DNA of 64,000 bases from Lysobacter niastensis (GTDB lineage Bacteria > Pseudomonadota > Gammaproteobacteria > Xanthomonadales > Xanthomonadaceae), in the NCBI RefSeq assembly GCF_015453285.1, contig NZ_JADLZT010000001.1, positions 1 through 64,000 of the forward strand, in the 5' to 3' direction. Every line of letters starts with the position of its first letter. The first letter of the stretch is position 1. Shown here piece by piece: positions 1 to 8,189 of the stretch. Under the pieces are notes generated by a model. The model was given only the letters and a program-made list of their open reading frames with translations, made no database searches and was not told where the DNA came from. A program made the translations under genes and the position numbers.

Positions 1-151
1 CGACCAGCGCCGCATCCAGCGCCTGCGTCAGCGTGAAGCTGCCCAGTTGCCGCCCCTGATCATCGTGGATCGTCGTCGTGCCGCTGAGAATGTTGGACCG
101 GTCGATCAGCAGGACCAGGACGTAGTCCGTCAGAGTCGCGCATCGACGCGA
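1..151 (-). other. Open frame at window edge without a start codon (possible gene remnant)
   Basis: On the minus strand a frame is open from a TAG at 154-152 to the window edge. It reads like real protein (for example TDYVLVLLIDRSN, then GTTTIHDDQGRQLGSFTL), but it holds no ATG, GTG or TTG. An ATG at 161 and a second at 143 lie in another frame, which closes at 60. This would fit a gene whose first codons have been frameshifted, a CTG start, or a chance shadow frame. It follows the 3' end of rpiA. No family recognised. Confidence 0.25.
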
Positions 152-192
152 CTATCGCCATGTCGGTTAGGCAGCTCCGGAGACCGGGTTGC

Positions 193-219
193 AGGCCGTC
201 CTCACGGGTGGGACGGCCT
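193..219 (-). terminator. Hairpin downstream of rpiA
   Basis: A perfect 9-bp inverted repeat (193-201 pairing with 211-219) with a 9-nt loop starts 14 bp beyond the rpiA stop. No run of U follows on the minus strand, so it is a terminator-like hairpin or 3'-end stabiliser rather than a textbook intrinsic terminator. Confidence 0.4.
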
Positions 220-232
220 TCTGAGCGGCACC

Positions 233-895
233 TTAGAGGAGGATCGGCGGTTCGCCGCCGACGATCACGACGTCCGCCGGGCGGCGCGCAAACAGGCCGA
301 CGCTGACCACGCCCGGGATCTGGTTGATCGCCTGCTCCATGGCCACCGGGTCGACGATGGCCAGGCCATGGATGTCGAGGATGACGTTTCCATTGTCGGT
401 GACGACGCCCTGGCCATCGGCGTTCTGTCGCCACACGGGCTGCCCACGCGTCAATGCCTGGATCTCGCGGGCGACGAGGCTGCGTGCCATCGGGATGACT
501 TCGACCGGCAACGGGAACTTGCCCAGTACGTCGACGCGCTTGCTCGGGTCGATGATGCAGACGAACTTCTCGCTGGCCTCGGCGATGATCTTCTCTCGCG
601 TCAGCGCCGCGCCGCCGCCCTTGATCAGGCGCTTGTGCGGGTCGCACTCGTCGGCGCCATCGACATACAGCGAAAGCGGGCCGGTGGCGTTGAGGTCCAG
701 CACTTCCATGCCGTGCGAGCGCAGGCGCTGCGTGCTTTGGTCGGAGCTCGACACCACGCCCTTGATGCGGTCCTGGATACGTGCCAGGGCATCGATGAAG
801 AATGCGACGGTGGAACCGGTGCCGACGCCGACGATCATGCCGTCTTCGACGTATTCGATAGCTTTTTCGCCAGCCAGGCGTTTGGCTTCGCTCAT
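233..895 (-). CDS. rpiA: Ribose-5-phosphate isomerase A
   Basis: Interconverts ribose 5-phosphate and ribulose 5-phosphate in the non-oxidative pentose phosphate pathway; cytosolic. At 220 residues it matches the family size. Visible RpiA motifs are GVGTGST at 23-29 (phosphate binding), SSDQST near 49-54, DGADE at 79-83 and [12 protein letters not shown] from 92, which carries the catalytic Glu of the family (here E101) and the substrate Lys. The ATG at 895 gives the canonical N-terminus ([12 protein letters not shown]); the frame stays open upstream but overlaps the EVE gene. The next gene upstream stops 13 bp away, so rpiA is probably the last gene of the EVE / cyclo-ligase unit. Transketolase, another gene of the same pathway, is at 55.6 kb. 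Confidence 0.97.
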   Translation of the reverse strand: MSEAKRLAGEKAIEYVEDGMIVGVGTGSTVAFFIDALARIQDRIKGVVSSSDQSTQRLRSHGMEVLDLNATGPLSLYVDGADECDPHKRLIKGGGAALTREKIIAEASEKFVCIIDPSKRVDVLGKFPLPVEVIPMARSLVAREIQALTRGQPVWRQNADGQGVVTDNGNVILDIHGLAIVDPVAMEQAINQIPGVVSVGLFARRPADVVIVGGEPPILL

Positions 896-908
896 AGGGG
901 TGCCCGTG

Positions 909-1379
909 TTATTCGAGGGAGAGCAGGTATTTCCACTGCGCGGCCGACACCGGGAACACCGACAGACGATTGCCGCGCCGGACCAGTGCGAACTCCTCGC
1001 CGAGTTCGGTGGCGTGCTGCTTGATTTCGTCCAGCGAGATCGTGCGGCCCAGCTTGCGATCGAACGCGACGTCAACCAGAAACCAGCGCGGTTCTTCGCG
1101 CGTGCTCTTGGCGTCGTAGTAGTCCGACTTGGGATCGAACTGCGTGTCGTCCGGATACGCCTTGCTGGCCACGGTCGCGGTGCCGACGATGCCGGGCACG
1201 TCGGTGTTGGAGTGGTAGAACAGAATGCCGTCACCGATCTGCATGCCGTCCCGCATGAAGTTGCGCGCCTGGTAGTTGCGAACGCCGTTCCACGGTTCAG
1301 TGCCGACGCGCTGCAGGTCGTCGATCGAGAATGCGTCGGGTTCGGACTTCATCAGCCAGTAGCGGCGACGTGCGCTCAT
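909..1379 (-). CDS. EVE-domain protein
   Basis: A 156-residue single-domain EVE protein (PUA-like superfamily). Recognisable features are WLMKSEP at 8-14, W30[10 protein letters not shown] with the family's conserved aromatics and Arg, FYHSN near 54-58, and KYLLSLE at the C-terminus. EVE domains are thought to bind modified bases in RNA or DNA; the ligand of these stand-alone proteins is unproven. An in-frame ATG at 1409 would add ten residues (MARPQSDEAR) and overlap the end of the cyclo-ligase gene, so the start is uncertain. It lies between 5-formyl-THF cyclo-ligase and rpiA with gaps of about 10 bp, consistent with one transcript. Confidence 0.9.
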   Translation of the reverse strand: MSARRRYWLMKSEPDAFSIDDLQRVGTEPWNGVRNYQARNFMRDGMQIGDGILFYHSNTDVPGIVGTATVASKAYPDDTQFDPKSDYYDAKSTREEPRWFLVDVAFDRKLGRTISLDEIKQHATELGEEFALVRRGNRLSVFPVSAAQWKYLLSLE

Positions 1380-1389
1380 GCGGGCTTCA

Positions 1390-1977
1390 TCAGATTGCGG
1401 GCGTGCCATTGTAGGTCGCCGAGTCGGTGCAGATCGCATCCAGGGCAACGTCCCAGTCCGCCCGAAGCAGCGAATCGATTCGCTGCACGTCGAATGCGGC
1501 GCCGGCCAGCCAGGGCGGTGCGGCGTCGCGCTGACGAAAGGCGAACGTGCGGTCGTACCAGCCGCCACCCATGCCCAGGCGATGGCAGGACCGATCGAAC
1601 CCGACGAGCGGGACGACCACCAGGCTCATCTGCGAAGCGTCCAGCAGGCTATCGGGAGACAGGTCCGGCTCGGGAATGCCGTGGCGATTGCTTACCAGCG
1701 GGTCGCCTGGACGCCAGGGCGCGAAGCGCAGATGGCCGTCCTCGTGCAGAACCGGCAGGCAGTACACGCATTCATCGGGCAGGCGCAGCTGCCACATGTG
1801 CAGCGCAATCTCGCCGTCCATGGCCCAGTAGCCGGCGACATAACCCGAAGTGGGAGCAAAGGGGAGCGCCAGCAATCGCTGGGCCAGCCGTTCTGCACCG
1901 GCGATGCGTTCGCCCGGCGGCAGGGCGCGGCGGCGGTCGCGGAGTTCGCGGCGCAATGCCGCGCGGTCAGCCGTCAT
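1390..1977 (-). CDS. ygfA: 5-formyltetrahydrofolate cyclo-ligase
   Basis: Converts 5-formyl-THF to 5,10-methenyl-THF using ATP, returning folate to the one-carbon pool. The 195-residue protein has the family signature GMGGGWYDRTF at 135-145 (glycine-rich phosphate loop) and the preceding VVPLVGFD. The ATG at 1977 gives a typical N-terminus (MTADRAALRRELR). In many proteobacteria this gene lies directly downstream of 6S RNA, and the same order is seen here. A U-rich intrinsic terminator sits between the two, so expression probably depends on readthrough or on a separate promoter. Confidence 0.95.
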   Translation of the reverse strand: MTADRAALRRELRDRRRALPPGERIAGAERLAQRLLALPFAPTSGYVAGYWAMDGEIALHMWQLRLPDECVYCLPVLHEDGHLRFAPWRPGDPLVSNRHGIPEPDLSPDSLLDASQMSLVVVPLVGFDRSCHRLGMGGGWYDRTFAFRQRDAAPPWLAGAAFDVQRIDSLLRADWDVALDAICTDSATYNGTPAI

Positions 1978-2022
1978 GCGGCGCGGTTCCCTAATGTTCG
2001 CCGGCCATCGCCGCTGCGTGGA

Positions 2023-2050
2023 CAAAAAAGAACAGGCGCGAAGCCGCGCC
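2023..2050 (-). terminator. Intrinsic terminator between 6S RNA and the cyclo-ligase gene
   Basis: On the minus strand a stem ggcgcg/cgcgcc (2045-2050 with 2035-2040) closed by the tetraloop gctt is followed by tgttc and six U (2029-2024). A second inverted repeat, gggacc/ggtccc, lies just upstream at about 2063-2085. This is a good Rho-independent terminator for the 6S transcript, 46 bp before the cyclo-ligase start. Confidence 0.8.
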
Positions 2051-2095
2051 CGATCTGGATTGGGGACCCCATGCAATGAGGTCCCGGAATGAAAA

Positions 2096-2279
2096 GTCCT
2101 CCGCCAATGGCGATGCTTGCGAAACGACCTTGAACCCGGGGTTCAAGTGGGGACGCTTGGATGCCTTCGGGCTTCCCGCTACAAGGCGGACTTGCACTCC
2201 GGGCCTCCGCCGCGCCCCCGTGGTCGTCATTAAGGGACAAGGCGAATGTTTGCGCACGCTGTCGCGCACAGCAGAGGAC
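2096..2279 (-). ncRNA. ssrS: 6S RNA
   Basis: A 184-nt RNA gene that binds sigma-70 RNA polymerase holoenzyme and damps transcription in stationary phase. The closing stem is gtcctc (2279-2274) with gaggac (2101-2096). The internal palindrome CTTGAACCCCGGGTTCAAG (minus strand, about 2147-2129) matches the strongly conserved CCTTGAACC-x-GGGTTCAAGG block of gammaproteobacterial 6S RNA. Other 6S-like parts are the CAAACATTCGCCTTGTCCC strand and the TCGCAAGCATCGCC return strand. The context is diagnostic: zapA upstream and 5-formyl-THF cyclo-ligase downstream, as in E. coli. It accounts for most of the gene-free stretch 1978-2372. The product RNA (pRNA) start in the central bubble cannot be fixed by reading alone. 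Confidence 0.93.
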
Positions 2280-2280
2280 G

Positions 2281-2316
2281 TGAGCGAAGTATAGCGCGGG
2301 AGTCCGGGTGAGCGCG
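2281..2316 (-). promoter_or_regulatory. 6S RNA promoter
   Basis: A TATACT -10 box on the minus strand (2293-2288) ends 8 bp before the predicted 6S 5' end at 2279. The -35 position near 2316-2311 (cgcgct) is poor, so the promoter rests mainly on the -10 box and position. Confidence 0.55.
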
Positions 2317-2372
2317 TCCGCTCGTCGGCACGGCCAAGGCGAGGTTCAGCGGTGCGCGCGTCGGGCGCGCAA

Positions 2373-2678
2373 TCAGCGCGCAGTGGCGTCGAACAGATCG
2401 TCGAGGCGGCGATGCAACTCGTTGAGCGTGCGCGAGAGCTCACGGTCGCGGCCTTCGCTTTCGCCCTTGATCTGCTGCAGTTCGTGCGCGAGGTTGAGCG
2501 CGGCGAGAACGGCGATACGATCGATCGCCGCCATGCGGTTGCTGCCGCGGATGTCGCGCATGCGCTGGTCGAGCAGCTTGGCCGCGGCGAGCAGGCTGTC
2601 GCGTTCGTCCGGCTCGCAACCCACCGTGTATTCACGGTCGAGCAGGCGGATGTTGACCGGTTCGCTGGCGGAACTCAT
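2373..2678 (-). CDS. zapA: Cell division protein ZapA
   Basis: A 101-residue FtsZ-ring stabiliser; ZapA tetramers crosslink FtsZ filaments at midcell. The N-terminal globular part contains VNIRLLDREYTVGCEPDERDSL, of which the stretch around DREYTVGC (residues 14-21) is typical, followed by LAAAKLLDQRMRDIR and a long C-terminal helix ending in a basic coiled-coil tail. The length equals the family norm. It is 10 bp downstream of a small coiled-coil gene and upstream of 6S RNA, an order conserved in gammaproteobacteria. Confidence 0.95.
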   Translation of the reverse strand: MSSASEPVNIRLLDREYTVGCEPDERDSLLAAAKLLDQRMRDIRGSNRMAAIDRIAVLAALNLAHELQQIKGESEGRDRELSRTLNELHRRLDDLFDATAR

Positions 2679-2688
2679 GGCGAAGGAC

Positions 2689-2910
2689 TCACGTGTGCTG
2701 CTCCAGCGATTTCAGCCTGGCGATCATCGCCTCCACGCGCGTGCGTGCCTGCTCGTTCTTGGCCAGCAATGCCGAACGCTCGCCGATCAGTTGTTCCTGC
2801 TGCTGGCGCAAGCTCCGGTTCTCGTCGCCGAGGCGGCGTGCGCGCTCGGCCACCTCTTCGAGGCGGGCGGTCAGCGACTGCAACTCGGCGATCAGTTCGG
2901 CGCGATCCAT
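2689..2910 (-). CDS. Small coiled-coil protein, TIGR02449 family (ZapB-like)
   Basis: A 73-residue protein that is almost entirely heptad-like helix: LQSLTARLEEVAERARRL at 11-28, then ENRSLRQQQEQLIGERSALL, then ARTRVEAMIARLKSLE. No membrane segment or signal peptide. In Xanthomonadales and Pseudomonas a protein of this size and type is encoded just upstream of zapA (the TIGR02449 family, from memory). The position suggests a divisome role comparable to ZapB, which also is a pure coiled coil; this is inference. ATG at 2910; zapA follows after 10 bp. Confidence 0.8.
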   Translation of the reverse strand: MDRAELIAELQSLTARLEEVAERARRLGDENRSLRQQQEQLIGERSALLAKNEQARTRVEAMIARLKSLEQHT

Positions 2911-2977
2911 GGCGGCACGATAGCAGGGCCACTGGGCCGGTCAAGGCGCGCCAGAGCGGGGCGTCGTAGACCGGCTC

Positions 2978-5900
2978 TCAGGGGACCGCGCCCACCGTGC
3001 TGAGCGCACTAGGGGTCCAGGTCCGGATGAAGGCGAAGCAGTGCTGGGCTTCCAGCGGGCGCGCCAGCCAGTAGCCCTGGATCTCATCGCAACCGTGCTC
3101 ACGCAGGAAGCGCATCTGGTCGACGGTCTCCACGCCTTCGGCGACGACGGTCAGGCCAAGCGAGCGCGCCATCGTGATGACGGTGCTGGTGATGGCCTCG
3201 TCTTCCGGATCGTGGGTCAGGTCACCGATGAACTCCTTGTCGATCTTGAGCGTGTTGATCGGCAGGCGCTTGAGGTAGGCGAGCGAGGAATAGCCGGTGC
3301 CGAAGTCGTCGATCGCCAGGCCGACGCCGATCGAGCGCAGTGCCTGCAACGTCGCCGAGGTCTGCTCGGCGTTCGCCATGATCACGCTTTCAGTCAGTTC
3401 GAGCTGCAACTGCTCGGCGGGCACGCCGCTCTCGATGAGCGTGCGGGCAACGGTCCTGGGCAGGCTGCCGCGCAGCAGCTGCAGCGCCGAGACGTTGACC
3501 GCCATCGTCAGCTGGTCGAGGCCATTGTGGCGCCAGCGCTTGAGCGTGCTGCAAGCCTCGCGCAGCGCCCATTCGCCGATGTCGAGGATCAGGCCGCTTT
3601 CCTCGGCCAGCGGGATGAACTGCGCCGGCGATATCTCGCCGTGCTCCGGACTGTTCCAGCGCAGCAGCGCCTCCACGCCCGTGATCTGCGACGTCGCGAG
3701 CGAAAGCTTGGGCTGGAACACCAGGCGCAGCTCGCCGCGGTCGAGCACCTTGCGCAATGCCGCCGAGATCGTGGCGCGGCGCCGGATCTCAACGTCCATG
3801 ACCTCGTTGTAGCGCATGTAGGTACGCCGGCCGGCTGCCTTGGCCTGGTACATCGCGGTGTCGGCGTGTTTGAGCAGGTCCGTCGGCACCTGCGCATGCT
3901 CGGGGTACAGGCTGATGCCGATCGACGGCGATATCGATACGTCCTGGCGCTCGTCGATTTCCAGCGGATCCTCGAACGCCTGCAAGAGGTCGCGTGCGAT
4001 CCGCTCCGCTTCGTCCGGACTCTTCAGGTTTTCCAGCACGACGGTGAACTCGTCGCCGCCCAGGCGCGCGACGGTGTGTTCGTTGCCGACTGCGTTGAGC
4101 AGGCGTGCGGCGGTGGCGCGCAGGATGCGGTCGCCGGCGGCGTGGCCGAGCGAGTCGTTGATGTCCTTGAACCGGTCGAGGTCGAGGAACAGCACCGCGA
4201 TGTGCGTGCCCTGCCGGCGCGCGCGCACGATCGCGCGCGAGAGGCGCTCGGACAGCAGCGTGCGGTTGGGCAGGCTGGTCAGCGTGTCGTAGTTGGCCAG
4301 GTAGCGCAGCTCCTGCTCGGCACGCTTCTGGTCGGTGATGTCCGTCAGCACGGCCACGTAGTGGCTGCGCTGGCCGCTGGCATCCTGCACCGCGCTGCCC
4401 TGCAGCCAGCACAGGAACTCGTTGCCGTCCTTGCGCTGCTGCCAGATCTCGCCCGACCAGCGGCCTGTGCGCTCGAGCTCGCTGCGCATGTGCCGGTAGA
4501 ACTCCGGGTCGTGCTGCATGCTGTCGATCAGGCTGGACGATCTGCCGATGACTTCGGCATCGCTGTAGCCGGTCATGCGCGTGAAGGCGGGATTGACCGA
4601 GACGAACATGAAATCGCGGTCGACCACCGCGACCGCCTCGGCCATGCTGCGCAGCACTTCGCTGGAGATGCGACGCTCGCGCTCCGCGCTGCGGCTTGCC
4701 GTGACGTCGCGGGCGGTGCCCGCCACGCGCAGCGCCCGGCCGTTGTCGCCGCGGTCGACCACGCGGCCACGCGCACGCACCCAGCTCCAGCTGCCGCTGG
4801 CGTTGCGGACGCGATGCTCCGACAGGAACAGGGCGGAGTCGCCACGCAGGTGCTGGCGCAGGAGTTCGCGCACCCGGGGCAGGTCGTCGGGGTGGATCTC
4901 GTGCTCTTCCTCGATGTAGGTCTGCACGCCGATGTCCGGAGCGAGACCGCCCTCCTCGTGGACGCGCATCCGGTGCAGTTCGCCACGCGCCAGGTCGTAA
5001 TCCCAGAATTGCTCGCCGGACGCCCACAGAGCCAGCTTCAGGCGCTCCTCGCGTTCGCGGATCTGATCGAAGTAGCCGCGCTCGCGTTCGCGACGCTGGT
5101 GCCAGCGCCAGCTCAGGGTGGCGCCCAGCGCCAGCAGCATCAGTGCGGCGGCGGTGAGTGCCAGCGGATGGCGCCACAGCGGCGGCGCGACGAACACCGG
5201 GATCTGCAGTTCCTGCGGATTCCACACGCCATCGCGATTGGTGGCCTGCGCGCGGAACAGGTAGCGACCAGGCGGCAGGCCGGTGTAGGAGATGTCCTGC
5301 TGCATGCCGTTATCGACCCAGCCCTGGTCGAAACCGTCCATGCGGTACCGGTAGCGGATGTTGGCCGCTGGCGCGAAGTCGAGTGCACCGATGCGCAGGC
5401 GTAGCAGGTCTGCGCCGTCTGGCACGTCGAGGCGCGCCGGATCCCAGAGCACGCCACCGTCGAGCGAGTCGTCCGCACCGACGCGCGCCGACAGCAGCCG
5501 CACTGGGGGTGTGTAGCGCGAATCGGCCATGCGGCGCGGATCGAACAGGTTGATGCCGCGCACGCCGCCCAGCAGCACGCGTCCGTCGCTCAGATAGGCG
5601 ACGGCGCCGCCGTTGAACTCCAGGTCCTGCAGGCCGTCGGCGAGGCCGTAGGCGCGCGCCTGGTCGTTGTCGGTATCGAAGCGCAGGATGCCGGCGTCGG
5701 TGCCGAGCCAAAGGCGTCCGCTCGGCGCCTCGGCGATGGAGAACACCACCGGGACCGGACGCCCGCGCAGCGCTTCGCTCAGCGGGTGGGCAAAGTGGAT
5801 GGGCTCGCCCGGTACCTCGATCACGCGGCTCAGGCCTGCGTGCGTGCCCACCCAGATCGCGCCGTCGCTGGCGATGTGCACGGCCCGCACGCGGTTGCCG

Positions 5901-7519
5901 GCGAGGCTGTCGGCGGCATCGCTGCGGTGGCGGAAGTGGCGCAGCATGCCGGTGGCCGGGTCGAGCAGGTCGAGGCCGTCGCTCGTGCCCATCCAGATCC
6001 GGCCGCGGCGGTCCTGCGCGATCGCATGCACGGTCGGATGGCTGAGTCCGCTGGGCTGCCCCTCGCGGTATGCATAGCGCACGACGCGGCCGCTGCGCGG
6101 GTCGTAGCGCAGGGCGCCGAGGTTCGTGGTGCCCAGCCACAGCGAGCCGTCGCGATCCTTGCTAATCGTGCGCAGGCTGGCGTTGCTGTACTCGCCCAGG
6201 TCGAGCGGACGGGTATGGCGGGAATGCGTATTCAGGCGCACCAGTCCGCGCGTGGTGGCGACCCACAATTCGCCGTCGCCGGCCGGCACGAATCCGACGG
6301 CACGGTGCTGCGGCAGCATCGGCAGCGCCGCGCTGTCGTCATCGAACCGATCCTCGTCGAGCCGGTAGTGCAGCAGGCGGCCGTTGTCCGTGCCCACCCA
6401 AAGTGCACCCTCGTCGTCCTGGATGGCGGCGCGGACGCTGTCGTCGGCTGCCGCGTTGCGCGAGCGCCCGCTGTCGAGGTCGAAGACGTAGCGGAAACGG
6501 CTGCCGCGCGGGTCGGTGATGGAGACGCCGCGGAAGCCCCCGCCGACCCACAGCATGCCGCCGCGATCGACCAGCAGGCTGCTGACCGACTCGTCTGGCA
6601 GGGTGGCGTCGACGCCTGCTTCCTCGCGGACGGCTTCACTCCGTCCGCTCACCGGGTCATAACGCAGCAGGCCTTCGCCCGGAATGCCCAGCCACAGGCG
6701 GCCATCGGGCGCTTCGGCAATGGATCGCACGTCATGGATGCCGGCGTCGCGCTCCGTCGGCCAAGTCCGGATCAGGGTGCGGCCATCGCTGTGCAGCCGG
6801 TAGAGGCCGTCGTGGCGGCCGATCCACAGTTGGCCGCGATGGTCCTGCCCGAGGCTGCCTGCCGGTTCCGCGGGGCCGACCCGGTCCACCGCACCACTGA
6901 CCGCGATACGGTACAAGCCGGCGTTGCTGGCGAACCATACCGAGCCGTCACGCGTCGCCAACAGGTTCTGCCAGGGCGCTTCGCGGGTCGTCTGGGAGTT
7001 GAGGCGCACCACCAGCGTGCGGCGGCCGCTGGCGGCGTCCAGTCGCTCCAGGCCGGCGACCGTGCCCACCCAAAGCGAGCCGCGCGCCGGCAGCAGGGCC
7101 ATCACCTGGCGGTTGGCGTGTTCACCGTCGGTGATCTGGTAGCGGCGGATCTTGCCGGTGCCCAGATCCAGCCGAGCCACGTATTCGGAATAGGTGCCGA
7201 TCCACAGCGCCTCGCGGCCCTCGACGGCGAGCGCCGTCACGAAGCTGTCCGGGAGCGTTCCGGGATCGCGCGGATCATGGCGGAAGGCGACGTAGCGCTT
7301 GCCGTCGTAGCGATGCAGGCCGCCCTGAGTGCCGACCCAGACAAAGCCCTGGCGGTCCTGGGCCAAAGCGGTGACCGTGTTCTGGGTGAGCCCGCGATCG
7401 CTGCCCAGGCGCGTGAAGTAGAAATCGCGCGTGGCGGCGTGCGCCGGCGGACCGATGCCCGCAGCGATCAGTATCAGGCCGAGCAGGCCGACGGAGAGGG
7501 CAGGGACGGAGGGACGCAC
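2978..7519 (-). CDS. Hybrid periplasmic-propeller sensor with PAS, GGDEF and EAL domains
   Basis: A 1513-residue inner-membrane c-di-GMP enzyme. Order: signal peptide (about 1-28, ending AHA); about 14 propeller repeats carrying motifs such as GFVWVGTQGGLHRYD and GRLWLG (about 30-700); a Y_Y_Y-type domain (about 700-775, RYRMDGFDQGW); one transmembrane helix (about 785-805); two PAS domains (about 830-1070); GGDEF intact at 1154-1158; EAL intact near 1283. The extracytoplasmic part resembles the ligand sensors of hybrid two-component systems (Reg_prop), so an external ligand may tune cyclase or phosphodiesterase activity. Both output motifs are complete, so the net activity cannot be read from sequence. 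The start is a GTG with no Shine-Dalgarno and a -10-like TACACT only 8 bp upstream, which suggests a leaderless mRNA. It is monocistronic. Confidence 0.93.
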   Translation of the reverse strand: MRPSVPALSVGLLGLILIAAGIGPPAHAATRDFYFTRLGSDRGLTQNTVTALAQDRQGFVWVGTQGGLHRYDGKRYVAFRHDPRDPGTLPDSFVTALAVEGREALWIGTYSEYVARLDLGTGKIRRYQITDGEHANRQVMALLPARGSLWVGTVAGLERLDAASGRRTLVVRLNSQTTREAPWQNLLATRDGSVWFASNAGLYRIAVSGAVDRVGPAEPAGSLGQDHRGQLWIGRHDGLYRLHSDGRTLIRTWPTERDAGIHDVRSIAEAPDGRLWLGIPGEGLLRYDPVSGRSEAVREEAGVDATLPDESVSSLLVDRGGMLWVGGGFRGVSITDPRGSRFRYVFDLDSGRSRNAAADDSVRAAIQDDEGALWVGTDNGRLLHYRLDEDRFDDDSAALPMLPQHRAVGFVPAGDGELWVATTRGLVRLNTHSRHTRPLDLGEYSNASLRTISKDRDGSLWLGTTNLGALRYDPRSGRVVRYAYREGQPSGLSHPTVHAIAQDRRGRIWMGTSDGLDLLDPATGMLRHFRHRSDAADSLAGNRVRAVHIASDGAIWVGTHAGLSRVIEVPGEPIHFAHPLSEALRGRPVPVVFSIAEAPSGRLWLGTDAGILRFDTDNDQARAYGLADGLQDLEFNGGAVAYLSDGRVLLGGVRGINLFDPRRMADSRYTPPVRLLSARVGADDSLDGGVLWDPARLDVPDGADLLRLRIGALDFAPAANIRYRYRMDGFDQGWVDNGMQQDISYTGLPPGRYLFRAQATNRDGVWNPQELQIPVFVAPPLWRHPLALTAAALMLLALGATLSWRWHQRRERERGYFDQIREREERLKLALWASGEQFWDYDLARGELHRMRVHEEGGLAPDIGVQTYIEEEHEIHPDDLPRVRELLRQHLRGDSALFLSEHRVRNASGSWSWVRARGRVVDRGDNGRALRVAGTARDVTASRSAERERRISSEVLRSMAEAVAVVDRDFMFVSVNPAFTRMTGYSDAEVIGRSSSLIDSMQHDPEFYRHMRSELERTGRWSGEIWQQRKDGNEFLCWLQGSAVQDASGQRSHYVAVLTDITDQKRAEQELRYLANYDTLTSLPNRTLLSERLSRAIVRARRQGTHIAVLFLDLDRFKDINDSLGHAAGDRILRATAARLLNAVGNEHTVARLGGDEFTVVLENLKSPDEAERIARDLLQAFEDPLEIDERQDVSISPSIGISLYPEHAQVPTDLLKHADTAMYQAKAAGRRTYMRYNEVMDVEIRRRATISAALRKVLDRGELRLVFQPKLSLATSQITGVEALLRWNSPEHGEISPAQFIPLAEESGLILDIGEWALREACSTLKRWRHNGLDQLTMAVNVSALQLLRGSLPRTVARTLIESGVPAEQLQLELTESVIMANAEQTSATLQALRSIGVGLAIDDFGTGYSSLAYLKRLPINTLKIDKEFIGDLTHDPEDEAITSTVITMARSLGLTVVAEGVETVDQMRFLREHGCDEIQGYWLARPLEAQHCFAFIRTWTPSALSTVGAVP

Positions 7520-7526
7520 GGTACTC

Positions 7527-7583
7527 AGTGTAGGCAGTGGCTTGCATCGGCAACAAGCTGGAACCGCATGCCATTGCTACACT
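7527..7583. promoter_or_regulatory. Divergent promoter region, GGDEF/EAL sensor and ygfB
   Basis: Two outward-facing TACACT -10-like hexamers occur in this short gap: minus strand 7532-7527, with TTGTTG 18 bp upstream, for the sensor; and plus strand 7578-7583 for ygfB, with no clear -35. The first would start transcription at or next to the sensor GTG at 7519. Confidence 0.45.
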
Positions 7584-7620
7584 GCCAACTTCCCCACAAT
7601 CGTCGTTTGCCTCCCGTTCC

Positions 7621-8184
7621 GTGTCCAAGACCGACCCCAACCCTGCCGAACTGCCCGCGGTCTCCGCGATCGAAGCCGAAAGCCGGCGCCTGGAACTGGC
7701 GGCAACGCCCTTCGAGCTTCACGGTTCGCTGTGCGGCTGGCTCGCTGGCGGCGGCGCGTCGGTACGTGAATGGCCGGCCAAGGTGCTGGCCGACGATGCC
7801 ATCCCGGCGCCGCCCGAGGGCAGTCCGCTGGATGAACTGAGGCTGGCCAGCGCTTCGCAGCTGGACGATCGCAGCTTCGATTTCGACCTGCTGCTGCCGG
7901 AAGCCGACGCCTCGCTGGCCGAGCGCAGCGGCGCACTATTCGAGTGGTGCCGCGGTTTCCTGGGCGCATTCGGCCTGGCCGCCGGCGCTAGCCCGCGGTT
8001 GTCCGAGGAAGGGCAGGAGGCCCTCGCGGACCTCGCCCGCCTGGCCGGGGCGCAGGCGCAGGAAGATGGCGACGAGGATGACGAAGAGGCGCTGGTGGAG
8101 ATCGAGGAGTTCGTGCGCGTGGCCGTGCTGTTGCTGCACGGCGACTGCGTGCTCGCCGCGCAGCATCGCCAGCGCCTCAACTGA
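7621..8184 (+). CDS. ygfB: UPF0149 family protein YgfB
   Basis: A 187-residue acidic protein of the UPF0149/YecA-like family. The N-terminal helix with ELHGSLCGWLAGG (about 38-50), the central LFEWCRGFLGAFGLA, and the C-terminal acidic linker (DGDEDDEEALVEIEEF) before VLLLHGD are family features. No SEC-type C-terminal metal motif is present. In Pseudomonas aeruginosa YgfB modulates ampDh3 expression and beta-lactam resistance; here the role is unknown. The GTG at 7621 was chosen because it gives the usual MSKTD-like N-terminus and lies about 30 bp after the likely transcription start; an upstream TTG at 7537 would lie before it. pepP follows 5 bp later, as in E. coli. Confidence 0.88.
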   Translation: MSKTDPNPAELPAVSAIEAESRRLELAATPFELHGSLCGWLAGGGASVREWPAKVLADDAIPAPPEGSPLDELRLASASQLDDRSFDFDLLLPEADASLAERSGALFEWCRGFLGAFGLAAGASPRLSEEGQEALADLARLAGAQAQEDGDEDDEEALVEIEEFVRVAVLLLHGDCVLAAQHRQRLN

Positions 8185-8189
8185 CCGGC

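Noticed and set aside
5786-7840. Long plus-strand open frames opposite the GGDEF/EAL sensor gene
   Set aside because: They are mirror images of the codon bias of the sensor gene, with no recognisable domains.
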